A DNA stretch of 64,000 nucleotides from Chitinophaga niabensis (GTDB lineage Bacteria > Bacteroidota > Bacteroidia > Chitinophagales > Chitinophagaceae). Of the stretch, positions 35,909-44,441 are shown one piece after another. The position numbers and the translations under genes were made by a program. Location: the NCBI RefSeq assembly GCF_900129465.1, contig NZ_FSRA01000001.1:1674001-1738000 (forward strand). The letters run 5' to 3'. Below the pieces are notes generated by a model. That model worked only from the letters and a program-made list of their open reading frames with translations, had not been told where the DNA came from and did no database searches. How positions within the stretch are numbered: the stretch's first letter is position 1; every line of letters starts with the position of its first letter.

Positions 35909-35960
35909 AGAAGCCAGTTGAAGTTAGGATAATAAGTATGCCAGCTCGTTTACTCTTCAT

Positions 35961-36312
35961 TTGAATGTAGAATTGAAAGCGCTCCCGACACAGCTCATTG
36001 TTATAAAGGCCGAAGCGCAAAATAAAATTCAATCAATTGAATGTTGTTTAAATAAAAATAACGCAAATATTTCATCTGTTCTAAAAACTTATCGTGTAAC
36101 AAAAAAGGGAGATCAGTCTTTCAACTGTCCTACCGGAACCTTTTATGTTTTTACGCTGATCTCCGCAATGCGGAGTGTTTCATCGGCACCTGCCATGCAG
36201 GGCACTAAGTAATGAGATGGCGATTTACCCAGCAGTCGAGTGCTTCAGTATTCCTATCATTACTGTTTAAACCAAAAACATAATAAAATGAGAAAAAACA
36301 CGCGAGCAGCTA
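35961..36312. other. Noncoding gap upstream of the double-HTH gene
   Basis: 352 bp. It includes the inverted repeat GGAGATCAG (36108-36116) and CTGATCTCC (36156-36164), and a minimal ORF MRKNTRAANG at 36288-36320 that overlaps the ATG of the HTH gene. A frame at 35961-36212 starts with TTG and has no supporting feature. The inverted repeat may be an operator or a hairpin. Confidence 0.45.
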
Positions 36313-36681
36313 ATGGCTGATCTGATTATTGAACATTGCAGGAAAAATAAGCTCACCTGGCATGACCTTGGTGATATTGCAGAGTGGGATTATGAGTATG
36401 TCAGGGAGATTTTATTGGGAGAAGTAGATGATAAGGCTTTTTGTGAGCTAAAAGAAATTGCAGAAGCGCTTGGAATTAATGGCTTAGAAAAGCTAAGGTA
36501 CAACCAGCTAAAAACTTTGATGGCTGCACATTATATCAGCCGTACAGAATTAGCTGAACATATTGGGGTCAGTCCAAACACCATCACCAACTGGGCCAAA
36601 AACGCAAGTCAGCCACGAATTGACGAGCTGTATGCAATGGCTGCATTTTTCAGGTGCTGTCCTACAGAATTATTAGGGTAA
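36313..36681 (+). CDS. Double helix-turn-helix (XRE-type) regulator
   Basis: 122 residues with two HTH domains: LTWHDLGDIAEWDYEYVREIL in the first half and ISRTELAEHIGVSPNTITNWAKN in the second. The latter has the canonical XRE pattern. It probably represses or activates nearby cargo genes. The start is doubtful: removing one A from the A6 run at 36293-36298 would add MRKTREQL in front, making a more natural N-terminus, so a homopolymer indel is possible. A hairpin follows the stop. Confidence 0.8.
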   Translation: MADLIIEHCRKNKLTWHDLGDIAEWDYEYVREILLGEVDDKAFCELKEIAEALGINGLEKLRYNQLKTLMAAHYISRTELAEHIGVSPNTITNWAKNASQPRIDELYAMAAFFRCCPTELLG

Positions 36682-36686
36682 AAGAT

Positions 36687-36710
36687 ATGGCTGCTCCTAT
36701 GAGCGGCCAT
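36687..36710 (+). terminator. Hairpin after the HTH gene
   Basis: ATGGCTGCTC-ctat-GAGCGGCCAT forms a 10-bp stem with one T-G wobble, right after the stop codon at 36681. There is no T-run, so it may be a weak terminator. Confidence 0.55.
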
Positions 36711-36732
36711 AATTATATTTAAAATAATAGTT

Positions 36733-36800
36733 GTTATTGCGAGTGTGGCGAAGCAATCTTTTGTGTTGGATTGCTTCATCACTGTGTTCTTCGCAATGAC
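36733..36800. repeat. Dispersed palindromic repeat, copy 2
   Basis: The 68-bp stretch begins GTTATTGCGAG and ends TTCGCAATGAC, with GAAGCAATC and GATTGCTTC inside, the same plan as the copy at 31831-31896. Both copies lie in noncoding DNA. Confidence 0.75.
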
Positions 36801-36870
36801 ATTGCAGCAGTGTAGCGAAGTGGATAAAACCTATCGTTTAAGCCGCCAGCGGATTAGCAGGCAGTTCATG

Positions 36871-37665
36871 TTATCTGCTAATTAGTTCCCGAACGAAATC
36901 CAGCGCAAACTGAGCCTGTTCCTTGTTGTGAGCAACGTCCGAATGAGCGGCGGAATTTCTCATTTCCTTTATTTGGTTAATCGCGGGTATATCCAATTCA
37001 GTAATAATATTTTGCTGTAAGGCATGCCGTATTAGATCATTAAACCTGTTTCGTGAAACATGGATTTTCTTTTCAAAAAGTTTTTTGTAAAGATGACCTT
37101 CCAGGACTTTCAGGGCCTCCAGGATCGAATGAGAAAAGTAACCATCCTGGAACAACCTTGATGCGCTTTCCAGGTGCCTTATTTTTTGTAATTCTATTGC
37201 GTAAGCAATTTTTAATCGCTGAAAATGAGCGTTCCATTTGGTAACATAGTAGGAAATTACGATTGCCACCATGGACATAATAATTCCAATCGCAGGCGCC
37301 ACCACATCTTTACTGGAAGCTGCCTTTTCGGACTCCGAATTAAATAGCTTGTATATGACCCAATTAAGTACAATAGCTACGGGTGTGCAAAGGGTAATGA
37401 TAAAAATGAAATATGCAGCATATGGAAGGAAAACAAACAGTTTCTTGCTGCCAAATTTTGTATCACTGGCCATGTGTTCTATGACGTACAAGTAAAGGCT
37501 ACATGAAAAGCTTAGGACGACCACCAAAAAGTAATCCGCCAGCGTGAATTGCAGCCAGCCTAAGTCTACCAGGATATTTTTCAGTTCATCTTTAAAAGCA
37601 CTAAGAGAGATAAATACCGCGGCAAAGCCTAGTATGATTTCATATTTGTTTTTGATCTTATCCAT
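36871..37665 (-). CDS. Membrane protein with a HEPN-like C-terminal domain
   Basis: 264 residues from the ATG at 37665 (the longer frame starts with TTG at 37704). About four membrane helices occupy the first ~145 residues. The C-terminal cytoplasmic part (LKVLEGHLYKKLFEKKIHVSRNRFNDLIRHAL) ends with EMRNSAAHSD, an R-N-x-x-x-H match to the HEPN motif RX4-6H. HEPN proteins include RNases of antiphage and toxin systems, though many HEPN-like relatives with RNxxxH are not nucleases. The combination of a TM sensor and a HEPN end is the most notable feature. It lies 76 bp from the next same-strand gene. Confidence 0.6.
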   Translation of the reverse strand: MDKIKNKYEIILGFAAVFISLSAFKDELKNILVDLGWLQFTLADYFLVVVLSFSCSLYLYVIEHMASDTKFGSKKLFVFLPYAAYFIFIITLCTPVAIVLNWVIYKLFNSESEKAASSKDVVAPAIGIIMSMVAIVISYYVTKWNAHFQRLKIAYAIELQKIRHLESASRLFQDGYFSHSILEALKVLEGHLYKKLFEKKIHVSRNRFNDLIRHALQQNIITELDIPAINQIKEMRNSAAHSDVAHNKEQAQFALDFVRELISR

Positions 37666-37740
37666 TCCTGGGGGTTTGAAAAGTGATAAAGTAGTTAAAA
37701 ACAATTTACCAGAAGTAACGAGTGTCTTGTAGATGGGGTT

Positions 37741-38382
37741 TTAAATCAGGACCGAAGGCACCTTCATGGTTACATTATCAAACAGGTAGGAATAAATACT
37801 GCGTTCCGGAACCTGAAGCTCTCCTGTATCAGTCTGCATATCAGGCACCTTAATTGTCATGATCCACCTGTGATCCACAAAAGTATAGTCCGGGAAGTGC
37901 TTTTCGCATATGCTTTGAAGTTTTTTGAAATCTTCTTTTAACCTCCCGGATGGGTCATTTGCCAGATCTTGAAAGTAAATGCGATAAATGGGCGGCGTCA
38001 TATCTTCATAAGTTAGCATTTGGGTAAACATGTAATCCTCTTCATAGAATAAAGTGTAATAACGGCACAATAAAGACACACACAGTACCAGCCGCCGCTG
38101 CCGCTCTACAATATGTGGGGCCTGGTCTATGTTGTCCAGATTGATGCCCAGATAGTAATTTGGAAACTGCATATAATCGCAACTCATCACATTTTTCCAG
38201 TGCTGCTTTGCTTCCAATTCCAAAGGCCTTAAAGGACTGTCTACCTTTCCGATAAGGCTATTGATTTTCGTTGCCGTTATAGCATTACGTTTGCCGGCTT
38301 TAACTTCAAAATCCCTTTCCTGGATAGTGGAATAGAAAAAATGAACACGGTCTAGCAGTTCCTGAATGATTTTCTGGCTCAT
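37741..38382 (-). CDS. Hypothetical protein
   Basis: 213 residues, soluble, mostly helical (MSQKIIQELLDRVHFFYSTIQERDFEVKAGKRNAI...). No motif recognised. It lies upstream of the HEPN-like membrane protein on the same strand with a 76 bp gap, so the two may form an operon. Confidence 0.5.
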   Translation of the reverse strand: MSQKIIQELLDRVHFFYSTIQERDFEVKAGKRNAITATKINSLIGKVDSPLRPLELEAKQHWKNVMSCDYMQFPNYYLGINLDNIDQAPHIVERQRRLVLCVSLLCRYYTLFYEEDYMFTQMLTYEDMTPPIYRIYFQDLANDPSGRLKEDFKKLQSICEKHFPDYTFVDHRWIMTIKVPDMQTDTGELQVPERSIYSYLFDNVTMKVPSVLI

Positions 38383-38492
38383 GATTTATTAATTAGTTGA
38401 AATGCCATTTGGGAATGTAAGATAAAGCAGTGGAGGTAAAAATTGTTACATCATTGGCACAGACATTTTTTTAAATTCTCAAAACGATTTCA

Positions 38493-38708
38493 CTAAGCTT
38501 TGTTTTGTTGCTCTATAATTTCTATCAGTCGCTTTAACCGTACTTCAATCGGATCAGTTACTCTTTTGTGCTGTCCGCTACGCAGTATGTTTAAAGACTT
38601 TTCAATGAATCCATGCACGTCGGTAACAATAACGCCTGGAAACAATTTAACCGGTGCCGGTGGTAGGGTTAAGTCCTGGAATTTGTTATGGTACTCGTTT
38701 GCTGTCAT
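38493..38708 (-). CDS. DUF6965-like small protein
   Basis: 71 residues. The layout LPPAPVKLFPGVIVTDVHGFIEKSLNIL, then a basic region and RLKRLIEIIEQ matches my recollection of the DUF6965 family, a short Bacteroidetes protein of unknown function. It is upstream of the 213-residue gene, with ~110 bp between. Confidence 0.6.
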   Translation of the reverse strand: MTANEYHNKFQDLTLPPAPVKLFPGVIVTDVHGFIEKSLNILRSGQHKRVTDPIEVRLKRLIEIIEQQNKA

Positions 38709-38771
38709 GAATATGAAGTTAGTTACTTAACTCAACAAACAATAGCACCTTTTCAATAAAGTAAGGACCGA

Positions 38772-41700
38772 TCATTTAAAATTACGGCCTGGGTGAAATA
38801 TATCCTCCTGTTTGCCTTCACTTTTATTGGACGCTTTGGAATCTGCCGGGAACGCTGCACCTTCATCGGATTTAGCCAGTGCATGAGAAAGGCTTTCTGT
38901 CTGCTGTGGAGAAAGCACACGCAGCAGCTTTGACATATTATAGCATTTGGATACGATCACATGCACGATCTGTCCTTCCCGCTGAAGTTTGCCTTCCACC
39001 ATCAATAACCTGGATTGTACGATCTCTTTACGGAATTTATTAAATATATTTTCAAACACCACCAGGTTACAGGTGCCGGTTTCATCCTCTATGGTAATGA
39101 AGCAAACGCCCTTTGCCGTACCTGGCCGTTGCCGGACGAGTACCAATCCGGCCACTTTTACCGTTGTTCCGTCAACACCATTATTGATCACCTGCGTAGA
39201 CAGGATATGCAACTGCTCCAGCTGCTTCCGAACGAAGCTGACCGGGTGTGCTTTAAGGGAAAGCGCAGTACTGGCATAATCCTGCACCACATGTTCAGCT
39301 TCAGACATCAGTGGTAGTACAACCTGTGCTTCATAACTACTTTGCGAAGGCTGTCCTTTAAATAATGCCTCTGGTTTATCATGTAAGGAAGATACTTCCC
39401 ACAAAGCCTGCCTTCGATCCAGCTCAATAGACCGGAATGCATCTGCATCGGCCAGCCGCTCCAGTGCCCCATGGGATAACCCCGCATCTTTCAGTTCAGG
39501 AATGGTCTTATAACCCTGATAACGGTTATTGATCAGGAGCTGAATATCTTCTTCCCGCATGCCTTTGATCTGACGGAAACCAAGGCGTAGGGCGCAATAT
39601 TTGCCGGATGGCGCTTCCAGAAGGTTATCCCAGGCAGAATGATTGATGTCTACAGGCCGGATTTCGACACCGTGTTTACGGGCATCGCTTACCAGCTGGG
39701 CTGGCTGATAAAAACCCATCGGCTGGCTGTTCAGCAGTGCCGCGGCAAATACATCCGGATAATAATATTTGAGCCAGCAGGAGACATACACCAGCAGTGC
39801 AAAGCTGGCGGCATGGCTTTCCGGGAAACCATAACTCCCGAATCCCTGAAGCTGCCGGAACACCCGCTTTGCATAATCTTCCTCATAGCCTCGCGCCATC
39901 ATGCCATCGATCAGCTTCTTTTCAAATTTATTCACTGCACCCTGCTTCATTTTAAAGGTAGCCATGCTACGCCGCAGCTGATCCGCCTCTGTGGCCGTAA
40001 ATCCTGCGGCAACAATAGCCAGTTTCATAGCCTGCTCCTGGAACAGCGGGATACCCATTGTCCGGCTCAGGATCTCTCTCAATTCTTCTTTCGGATATTC
40101 TTCCGGTTCTTCTCCATTGCGCCTGCGCAGGTAAGGATGTACCATATCGCCCTGTATCGGCCCCGGTCTTACAATCGCAACTTCGATCACCAGATCATAG
40201 AAGCACTTGGGCTTCATGCGGGGCAGCATGGACATTTGGGCGCGGCTTTCTATCTGGAATACGCCGATGGTATCTGCCCGGCTGATCATCTCATATACTT
40301 TAGGATCTTCTTCTTTGTTGATGCTGGCCAAAGTCAGCTCTATATTGTAGTGTTTTTTACAAAGGTCAAATGCTTTGCGGATACAGGTAAGCATGCCTAA
40401 AGCCAGCACATCTATTTTAAGAAAACCCAATGCATCAATATCATCCTTGTTCCATTCAATGTTTGTCCGGTCCTCCATGCGGGCGTTCATGATCGGGCAC
40501 AGATCAGTAAGCTTGCCTTGTGTGATGACAAAGCCACCGGTATGCTGGCCCAGCTGCCGGGGGAAGCCGATCATCTGGTGTGTAAGGTCTAATACTTTAC
40601 TTAGGTAAGGGTCTGAAGGATCAAGTCCCTGATCGGCAACCCGTTTATCATCAAACTTCTCCGGTGTAAGCTCCCATATCGAACTGGACAGCTTATCTAT
40701 CGTATCCACACTTAAGCCCATTGCTTTTCCTACGTCCCTGATCGCGCCCTTCTGGTGAAGCTGAGTAACTGTTGCGACAATAGCCGCCCGTTCACGCCCG
40801 TACTTCTGGTAAATGTACTGGATCACTTCCTCGCGTCTTTCATGTTCAAAATCCACGTCAATATCCGGCGGTTCATTTCTGGCGGAGGAAATGAAACGTT
40901 CAAACAACAGCTCAAACTTAGCCGGATTTACAGAGGTGATACCCAAACAATAACATACGGTAGAGTTTGCCGCAGATCCGCGACCCTGGCAAAGAATGTC
41001 CCTGCTTCGCGCAAACTTTACGATGTCATAAACGGTAAGAAAATACGCGGCATAGTTCATCTCCTGGATGAACTTCAGCTCATAGTTTATGGCATTGGTA
41101 ACCTTTTCCGGTATCTGCTCCCCGAAGTGTTCGCTTGCGCCTTTCCAGGCCAGGTAGGTCAGTTCTTCCTGCGGGGATCTGCCTTCGGAAGTAATTTCGT
41201 CAGGATAAACATATTCAAGGCTGTCCAGTGAAAACCTGCATGCTTCTGCCAGTTCCTGTGTAAGCCGAACGGCGGAAGGATGTTGCCGGAACAGGCGGAT
41301 CATTTCATTTGCAGGTTTCAGAAAACGTTCTGCATTCGCATGTAGTTTTAAACCGGCAGTGTGAATCGTACACTTTTCCCGCACACAGGTCAGCACGTCC
41401 TGTAATTCCCTCCGTGAAGGGGTATGGTAATGCACATCGTTGGTAGCTATCAATGGAATGTCGTATTGATCCGACAAGTGCGAGAGCTGAAACAGCTTTT
41501 TGTGGTCATTCCCGGTATAGGTGCGGATGGCACCCATATAGAGATCAGTGCCCAGCGCTTCCCGGTATTCCTGCAGATCTTTTTTGAAAGGCTCTTCAAA
41601 GTCAAACAACTTGTTTAAGGCGAAGGGGGGTACAACAATGAACTTCATCCCCTTGCTATGCTGGTACACATCTGCCTTGTTTAAAAGGCAATCTCCTTTT

Positions 41701-41999
41701 TCTGCCCGTAGGTTACCTACGGTTAATAGTGCTGAAAGGCGGCCATAAGCTTCCCTGTCCGTAGGATAAGCAAGCAGGCTATGCCCATCTGTAAGATCCA
41801 GGCGGCAGCCGGTGATCACACGCATGTCACAGCTCCGTGCGGCCACATGGGCACGTACAATGCCCGCCAGGGAATTGCGGTCTGTGATGGCAATTTCTTT
41901 ATAATTGTAAATCGCTGCCTGGTTCACCAGTTCTTCAGGGTGCGAAGCACCACGCAAAAAACTGAAATTACTGGTCACCTGTAATTCTACATAACTCAT
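38772..41999 (-). CDS. dnaE2: DnaE2-type error-prone DNA polymerase III alpha subunit
   Basis: 1075 residues. The N-terminal PHP domain starts YVELQVTSNFSFLRGASHPEEL. The polymerase active-site motif PPDIDVDF lies near residue 380. A C-terminal OB-fold-like part (VKVAGLVLVRQRPGTAKGVCF) follows. The absence of a long beta-clamp-binding tail and the position after imuB fit DnaE2, the catalytic polymerase of the ImuAB-DnaE2 mutasome, which copies across lesions and causes SOS-type mutations. It is 11 bp downstream of imuB. Confidence 0.92.
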   Translation of the reverse strand: MSYVELQVTSNFSFLRGASHPEELVNQAAIYNYKEIAITDRNSLAGIVRAHVAARSCDMRVITGCRLDLTDGHSLLAYPTDREAYGRLSALLTVGNLRAEKGDCLLNKADVYQHSKGMKFIVVPPFALNKLFDFEEPFKKDLQEYREALGTDLYMGAIRTYTGNDHKKLFQLSHLSDQYDIPLIATNDVHYHTPSRRELQDVLTCVREKCTIHTAGLKLHANAERFLKPANEMIRLFRQHPSAVRLTQELAEACRFSLDSLEYVYPDEITSEGRSPQEELTYLAWKGASEHFGEQIPEKVTNAINYELKFIQEMNYAAYFLTVYDIVKFARSRDILCQGRGSAANSTVCYCLGITSVNPAKFELLFERFISSARNEPPDIDVDFEHERREEVIQYIYQKYGRERAAIVATVTQLHQKGAIRDVGKAMGLSVDTIDKLSSSIWELTPEKFDDKRVADQGLDPSDPYLSKVLDLTHQMIGFPRQLGQHTGGFVITQGKLTDLCPIMNARMEDRTNIEWNKDDIDALGFLKIDVLALGMLTCIRKAFDLCKKHYNIELTLASINKEEDPKVYEMISRADTIGVFQIESRAQMSMLPRMKPKCFYDLVIEVAIVRPGPIQGDMVHPYLRRRNGEEPEEYPKEELREILSRTMGIPLFQEQAMKLAIVAAGFTATEADQLRRSMATFKMKQGAVNKFEKKLIDGMMARGYEEDYAKRVFRQLQGFGSYGFPESHAASFALLVYVSCWLKYYYPDVFAAALLNSQPMGFYQPAQLVSDARKHGVEIRPVDINHSAWDNLLEAPSGKYCALRLGFRQIKGMREEDIQLLINNRYQGYKTIPELKDAGLSHGALERLADADAFRSIELDRRQALWEVSSLHDKPEALFKGQPSQSSYEAQVVLPLMSEAEHVVQDYASTALSLKAHPVSFVRKQLEQLHILSTQVINNGVDGTTVKVAGLVLVRQRPGTAKGVCFITIEDETGTCNLVVFENIFNKFRKEIVQSRLLMVEGKLQREGQIVHVIVSKCYNMSKLLRVLSPQQTESLSHALAKSDEGAAFPADSKASNKSEGKQEDIFHPGRNFK

Positions 42000-42010
42000 G
42001 ATCTACTTCC

Positions 42011-43510
42011 TCATGCAAAAAATCCATGTATAAACCATTGCTGTGTCTGATCTTCAGAATAATGGCCAGAGCGGAACAACCAGAAACGCTGGCCGTTTTT
42101 ATCTTCAACAACATAATAGTCCCTGTGCTGCCCTTCTTCTATCCACCATTCCCGCTCGATACGTTCAGGGCCATCGGCTTTTCTCGTTTCATATAAAGCA
42201 CCTTTATAACGAAAGTTCATGGGCGGGTAATCCGGTATGGGCGCGGTAACCTGGATGGGTTCCGGTTGCCGTAAAATGAGTACCGGTCGCGGGTAATCCG
42301 TTCTCCATGCTGTGGAAGGCTTTTCGTCCAGCGAAGCCGCCACTTTAAAAGAGCGTTCCGGCCAGTTCTGTTCCACCGGTAAATACCTGTGGATCGCATC
42401 GGAACCCACCTTATTGCTTACCCTGTCCAGCAGTTCTGATACCCTGGCATTGTCCAGGCCGGGAGGCCCTGCCCATAGTTTTTCCTGTGCCTGGCTGACC
42501 TCTTCAATCTTGATCGCTTCTAATAAGAAAAGGTCAATGCCCAATGCCGGGCGGATGGTCTGTACCTGGAGTTCAAATAGTTTGAAAAGATGCTCCACAT
42601 GATGCGATGCCCTGCTGGTACCAATTTCCACCTGCTGAATTTCACCATCTATACGAAAGCATTTTAGTCTGGCCCTGCGTACGCCTTTGCCTTCAGATTT
42701 CATGCGGTGGCATAGGCCATGCAACAATCGTTCAATAGCGATTTTGATGGCGGTGGCTGTCTTTAATGGCTCTAAACAGGGTAAACGTTCCTCATAAGGG
42801 GCTATGATCTGTAAAGGCGTAATGGGTTCCGCTTTGTTGCCTACCGCTTCAGCTATGCGGTCCAGCAGTTGCTGCCCGAATCTTCTTCTTAGTACAGATG
42901 GCGGCATAGTAATGAAACTGCTGATCTGATAGAAACCCAATTTCTTCAGTCGCTGAAGGATACTCTCTTCCAGGCGGAGTGCGGCTGGAGGCAAGGACAT
43001 TAAAGCTTCCAGCTGCCCGCCAGGCGCAATGATCTTTTCATTACCGAAACGGGCAACTGCCCAGGAAGTACCCACGGTAGTGCTGATCGCAGCTGCTACA
43101 TCATAACCGGCTGTTCGCAGGCGGCATGTGATCTCTTTCAGGTATTCATTTTCACCACCCCATAAATGGGCACATCCGCTTGCATCCAGTATCAGGCCGT
43201 CAGGCAGGTCTACAGCCGCAATAGGCGTATACCGGATACACCATTCCCCAATGCCTTTTAATAAATTCTGCTTTCTATCCGGTTTCTGATCAAAAACCTC
43301 CAGCGCCGGAAGAATGGCCTTTGCATCAGCTAATGGAATGCCCGGATAAATGCCATGCCGCTCTGCATCAGGACTTGCAGCGGCAACGAGCATGCGGTTA
43401 TGAACTTTGCTGGAGAAAACAAAAGGAATACCTTTTAAACGGGGCTGGCGGATGATCATCCAATCCGTTTCTAAATAACGGAACCATATTGCAACAAATC
43501 TTTTCTCCAT
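42011..43510 (-). CDS. imuB: ImuB, Y-family polymerase-like mutasome factor
   Basis: 499 residues. It has the Y-family fold (MEKRFVAIWFRYLETDWMI, then GIYPGIPLADAKAILP and LDASGCAHLWGG). The acidic residues that hold the metal ions in active Y-family polymerases are not in place (FRYLETDW replaces the usual DxD start), as expected of ImuB, which is inactive as a polymerase and bridges ImuA, DnaE2 and the clamp. It lies 6 bp after imuA and 11 bp before dnaE2. Confidence 0.92.
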   Translation of the reverse strand: MEKRFVAIWFRYLETDWMIIRQPRLKGIPFVFSSKVHNRMLVAAASPDAERHGIYPGIPLADAKAILPALEVFDQKPDRKQNLLKGIGEWCIRYTPIAAVDLPDGLILDASGCAHLWGGENEYLKEITCRLRTAGYDVAAAISTTVGTSWAVARFGNEKIIAPGGQLEALMSLPPAALRLEESILQRLKKLGFYQISSFITMPPSVLRRRFGQQLLDRIAEAVGNKAEPITPLQIIAPYEERLPCLEPLKTATAIKIAIERLLHGLCHRMKSEGKGVRRARLKCFRIDGEIQQVEIGTSRASHHVEHLFKLFELQVQTIRPALGIDLFLLEAIKIEEVSQAQEKLWAGPPGLDNARVSELLDRVSNKVGSDAIHRYLPVEQNWPERSFKVAASLDEKPSTAWRTDYPRPVLILRQPEPIQVTAPIPDYPPMNFRYKGALYETRKADGPERIEREWWIEEGQHRDYYVVEDKNGQRFWLFRSGHYSEDQTQQWFIHGFFA

Positions 43511-43516
43511 ACCACA

Positions 43517-44242
43517 CTATCCGATTTTTCGTAATTTTTCATTTATTGCTGCCGCTGCTTTTCCGGCAATAGGATTAAACTGACCATCCATGCATTCTAA
43601 CTCCCAATAACCGGTAGTTCCATTTCGAACCTTTAATAATTCAACCGCCCATCGGGGATGACCGACACCGGGCATACGGTTCGCCAGTTCACTTGGTAAA
43701 AATGAGAGCTTCCATCTGGCGGTACAGGCTGTAGCTGTGATGGATTTGGGATCATTGCGGAGCAGGAACCCGGTTACTTTACTATTTTCTACGGCCAGTT
43801 GAAGGCGCCTGGATGCATTGAAATCCACATCAGGCGCTTCGGCAATTACGGCAGCAAGCCCTTCGCATTTCAATGCTTCCTCCATGACCCAAAGCACATC
43901 TTTCGTCTTTTTGAGGTCGATGAAGATCACCCGCTCGGGCTCTACCCCGAATGCCTTAAGGGCAGGCGGAAACACTGTCCTGTCAACACCTATCCATAGG
44001 CAAACGCTGCCATTTTTCAGCAGATTGGCCAATATTGCACTCACGAAACCTGCTGTGGCGGCTCTTGTCGGGGAATTACTGATGAACTCATGAACCGCTG
44101 CCCTGGGGAATACACCACCGGGAAAGGAAGCCTCCAAAGGCCCTAAGCCAAGGGGATCTTCGCTGCTGTCAAGGCTTTTATGGCCTTGAAGAGAAAGGAT
44201 TTCCCGCTGCAATTTCTCGATGACTTCCTTTTTGCCGCTCAT
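43517..44242 (-). CDS. imuA: ImuA, RecA/SulA-like mutasome factor
   Basis: 241 residues with a RecA-like core (FPGGVFPRAAVHEFISNSP, CLWIGVDRTVFPPALKAFG, GLAAVIAEAPDVD). The Walker A is degenerate (SNSPTRAATAG), as is typical of ImuA. It is the first gene of imuA-imuB-dnaE2. Its start is 37 bp from a perfect 17-bp palindrome, so damage-responsive control is likely. Confidence 0.88.
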   Translation of the reverse strand: MSGKKEVIEKLQREILSLQGHKSLDSSEDPLGLGPLEASFPGGVFPRAAVHEFISNSPTRAATAGFVSAILANLLKNGSVCLWIGVDRTVFPPALKAFGVEPERVIFIDLKKTKDVLWVMEEALKCEGLAAVIAEAPDVDFNASRRLQLAVENSKVTGFLLRNDPKSITATACTARWKLSFLPSELANRMPGVGHPRWAVELLKVRNGTTGYWELECMDGQFNPIAGKAAAAINEKLRKIG

Positions 44243-44279
44243 GTCTCACAAATATGTTTGCTCAATTATTTAGCAATAG

Positions 44280-44296
44280 TACTAATAATATTAGTA
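44280..44296. promoter_or_regulatory. Palindromic operator candidate for imuA-imuB-dnaE2
   Basis: TACTAATA-A-TATTAGTA is a perfect 17-bp palindrome, 38 bp before the imuA ATG. A half site GGATTAGTA lies at ~44327-44335, closer to the divergent ligase. It resembles a LexA- or similar repressor box by position and symmetry. No regulator gene lies beside it; the protein that binds it is unknown. Confidence 0.6.
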
Positions 44297-44441
44297 AAAT
44301 AAAATCTAAGTGACTAGTTTAACATCGGATTAGTAAAATTTGAGGCATGCTGTACTACGATTTAGCCAAAACTTTGAGGTCTGACCGCTGTTCTGTTAGG
44401 CATATAAATTGTTTCATAATGCGCGTAAACCCGAATGATGT

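Noticed and set aside
35961..36212. 83-residue plus-strand ORF
   Set aside because: Begins with TTG, passes through an inverted repeat and shows no motif or signal; probably chance.
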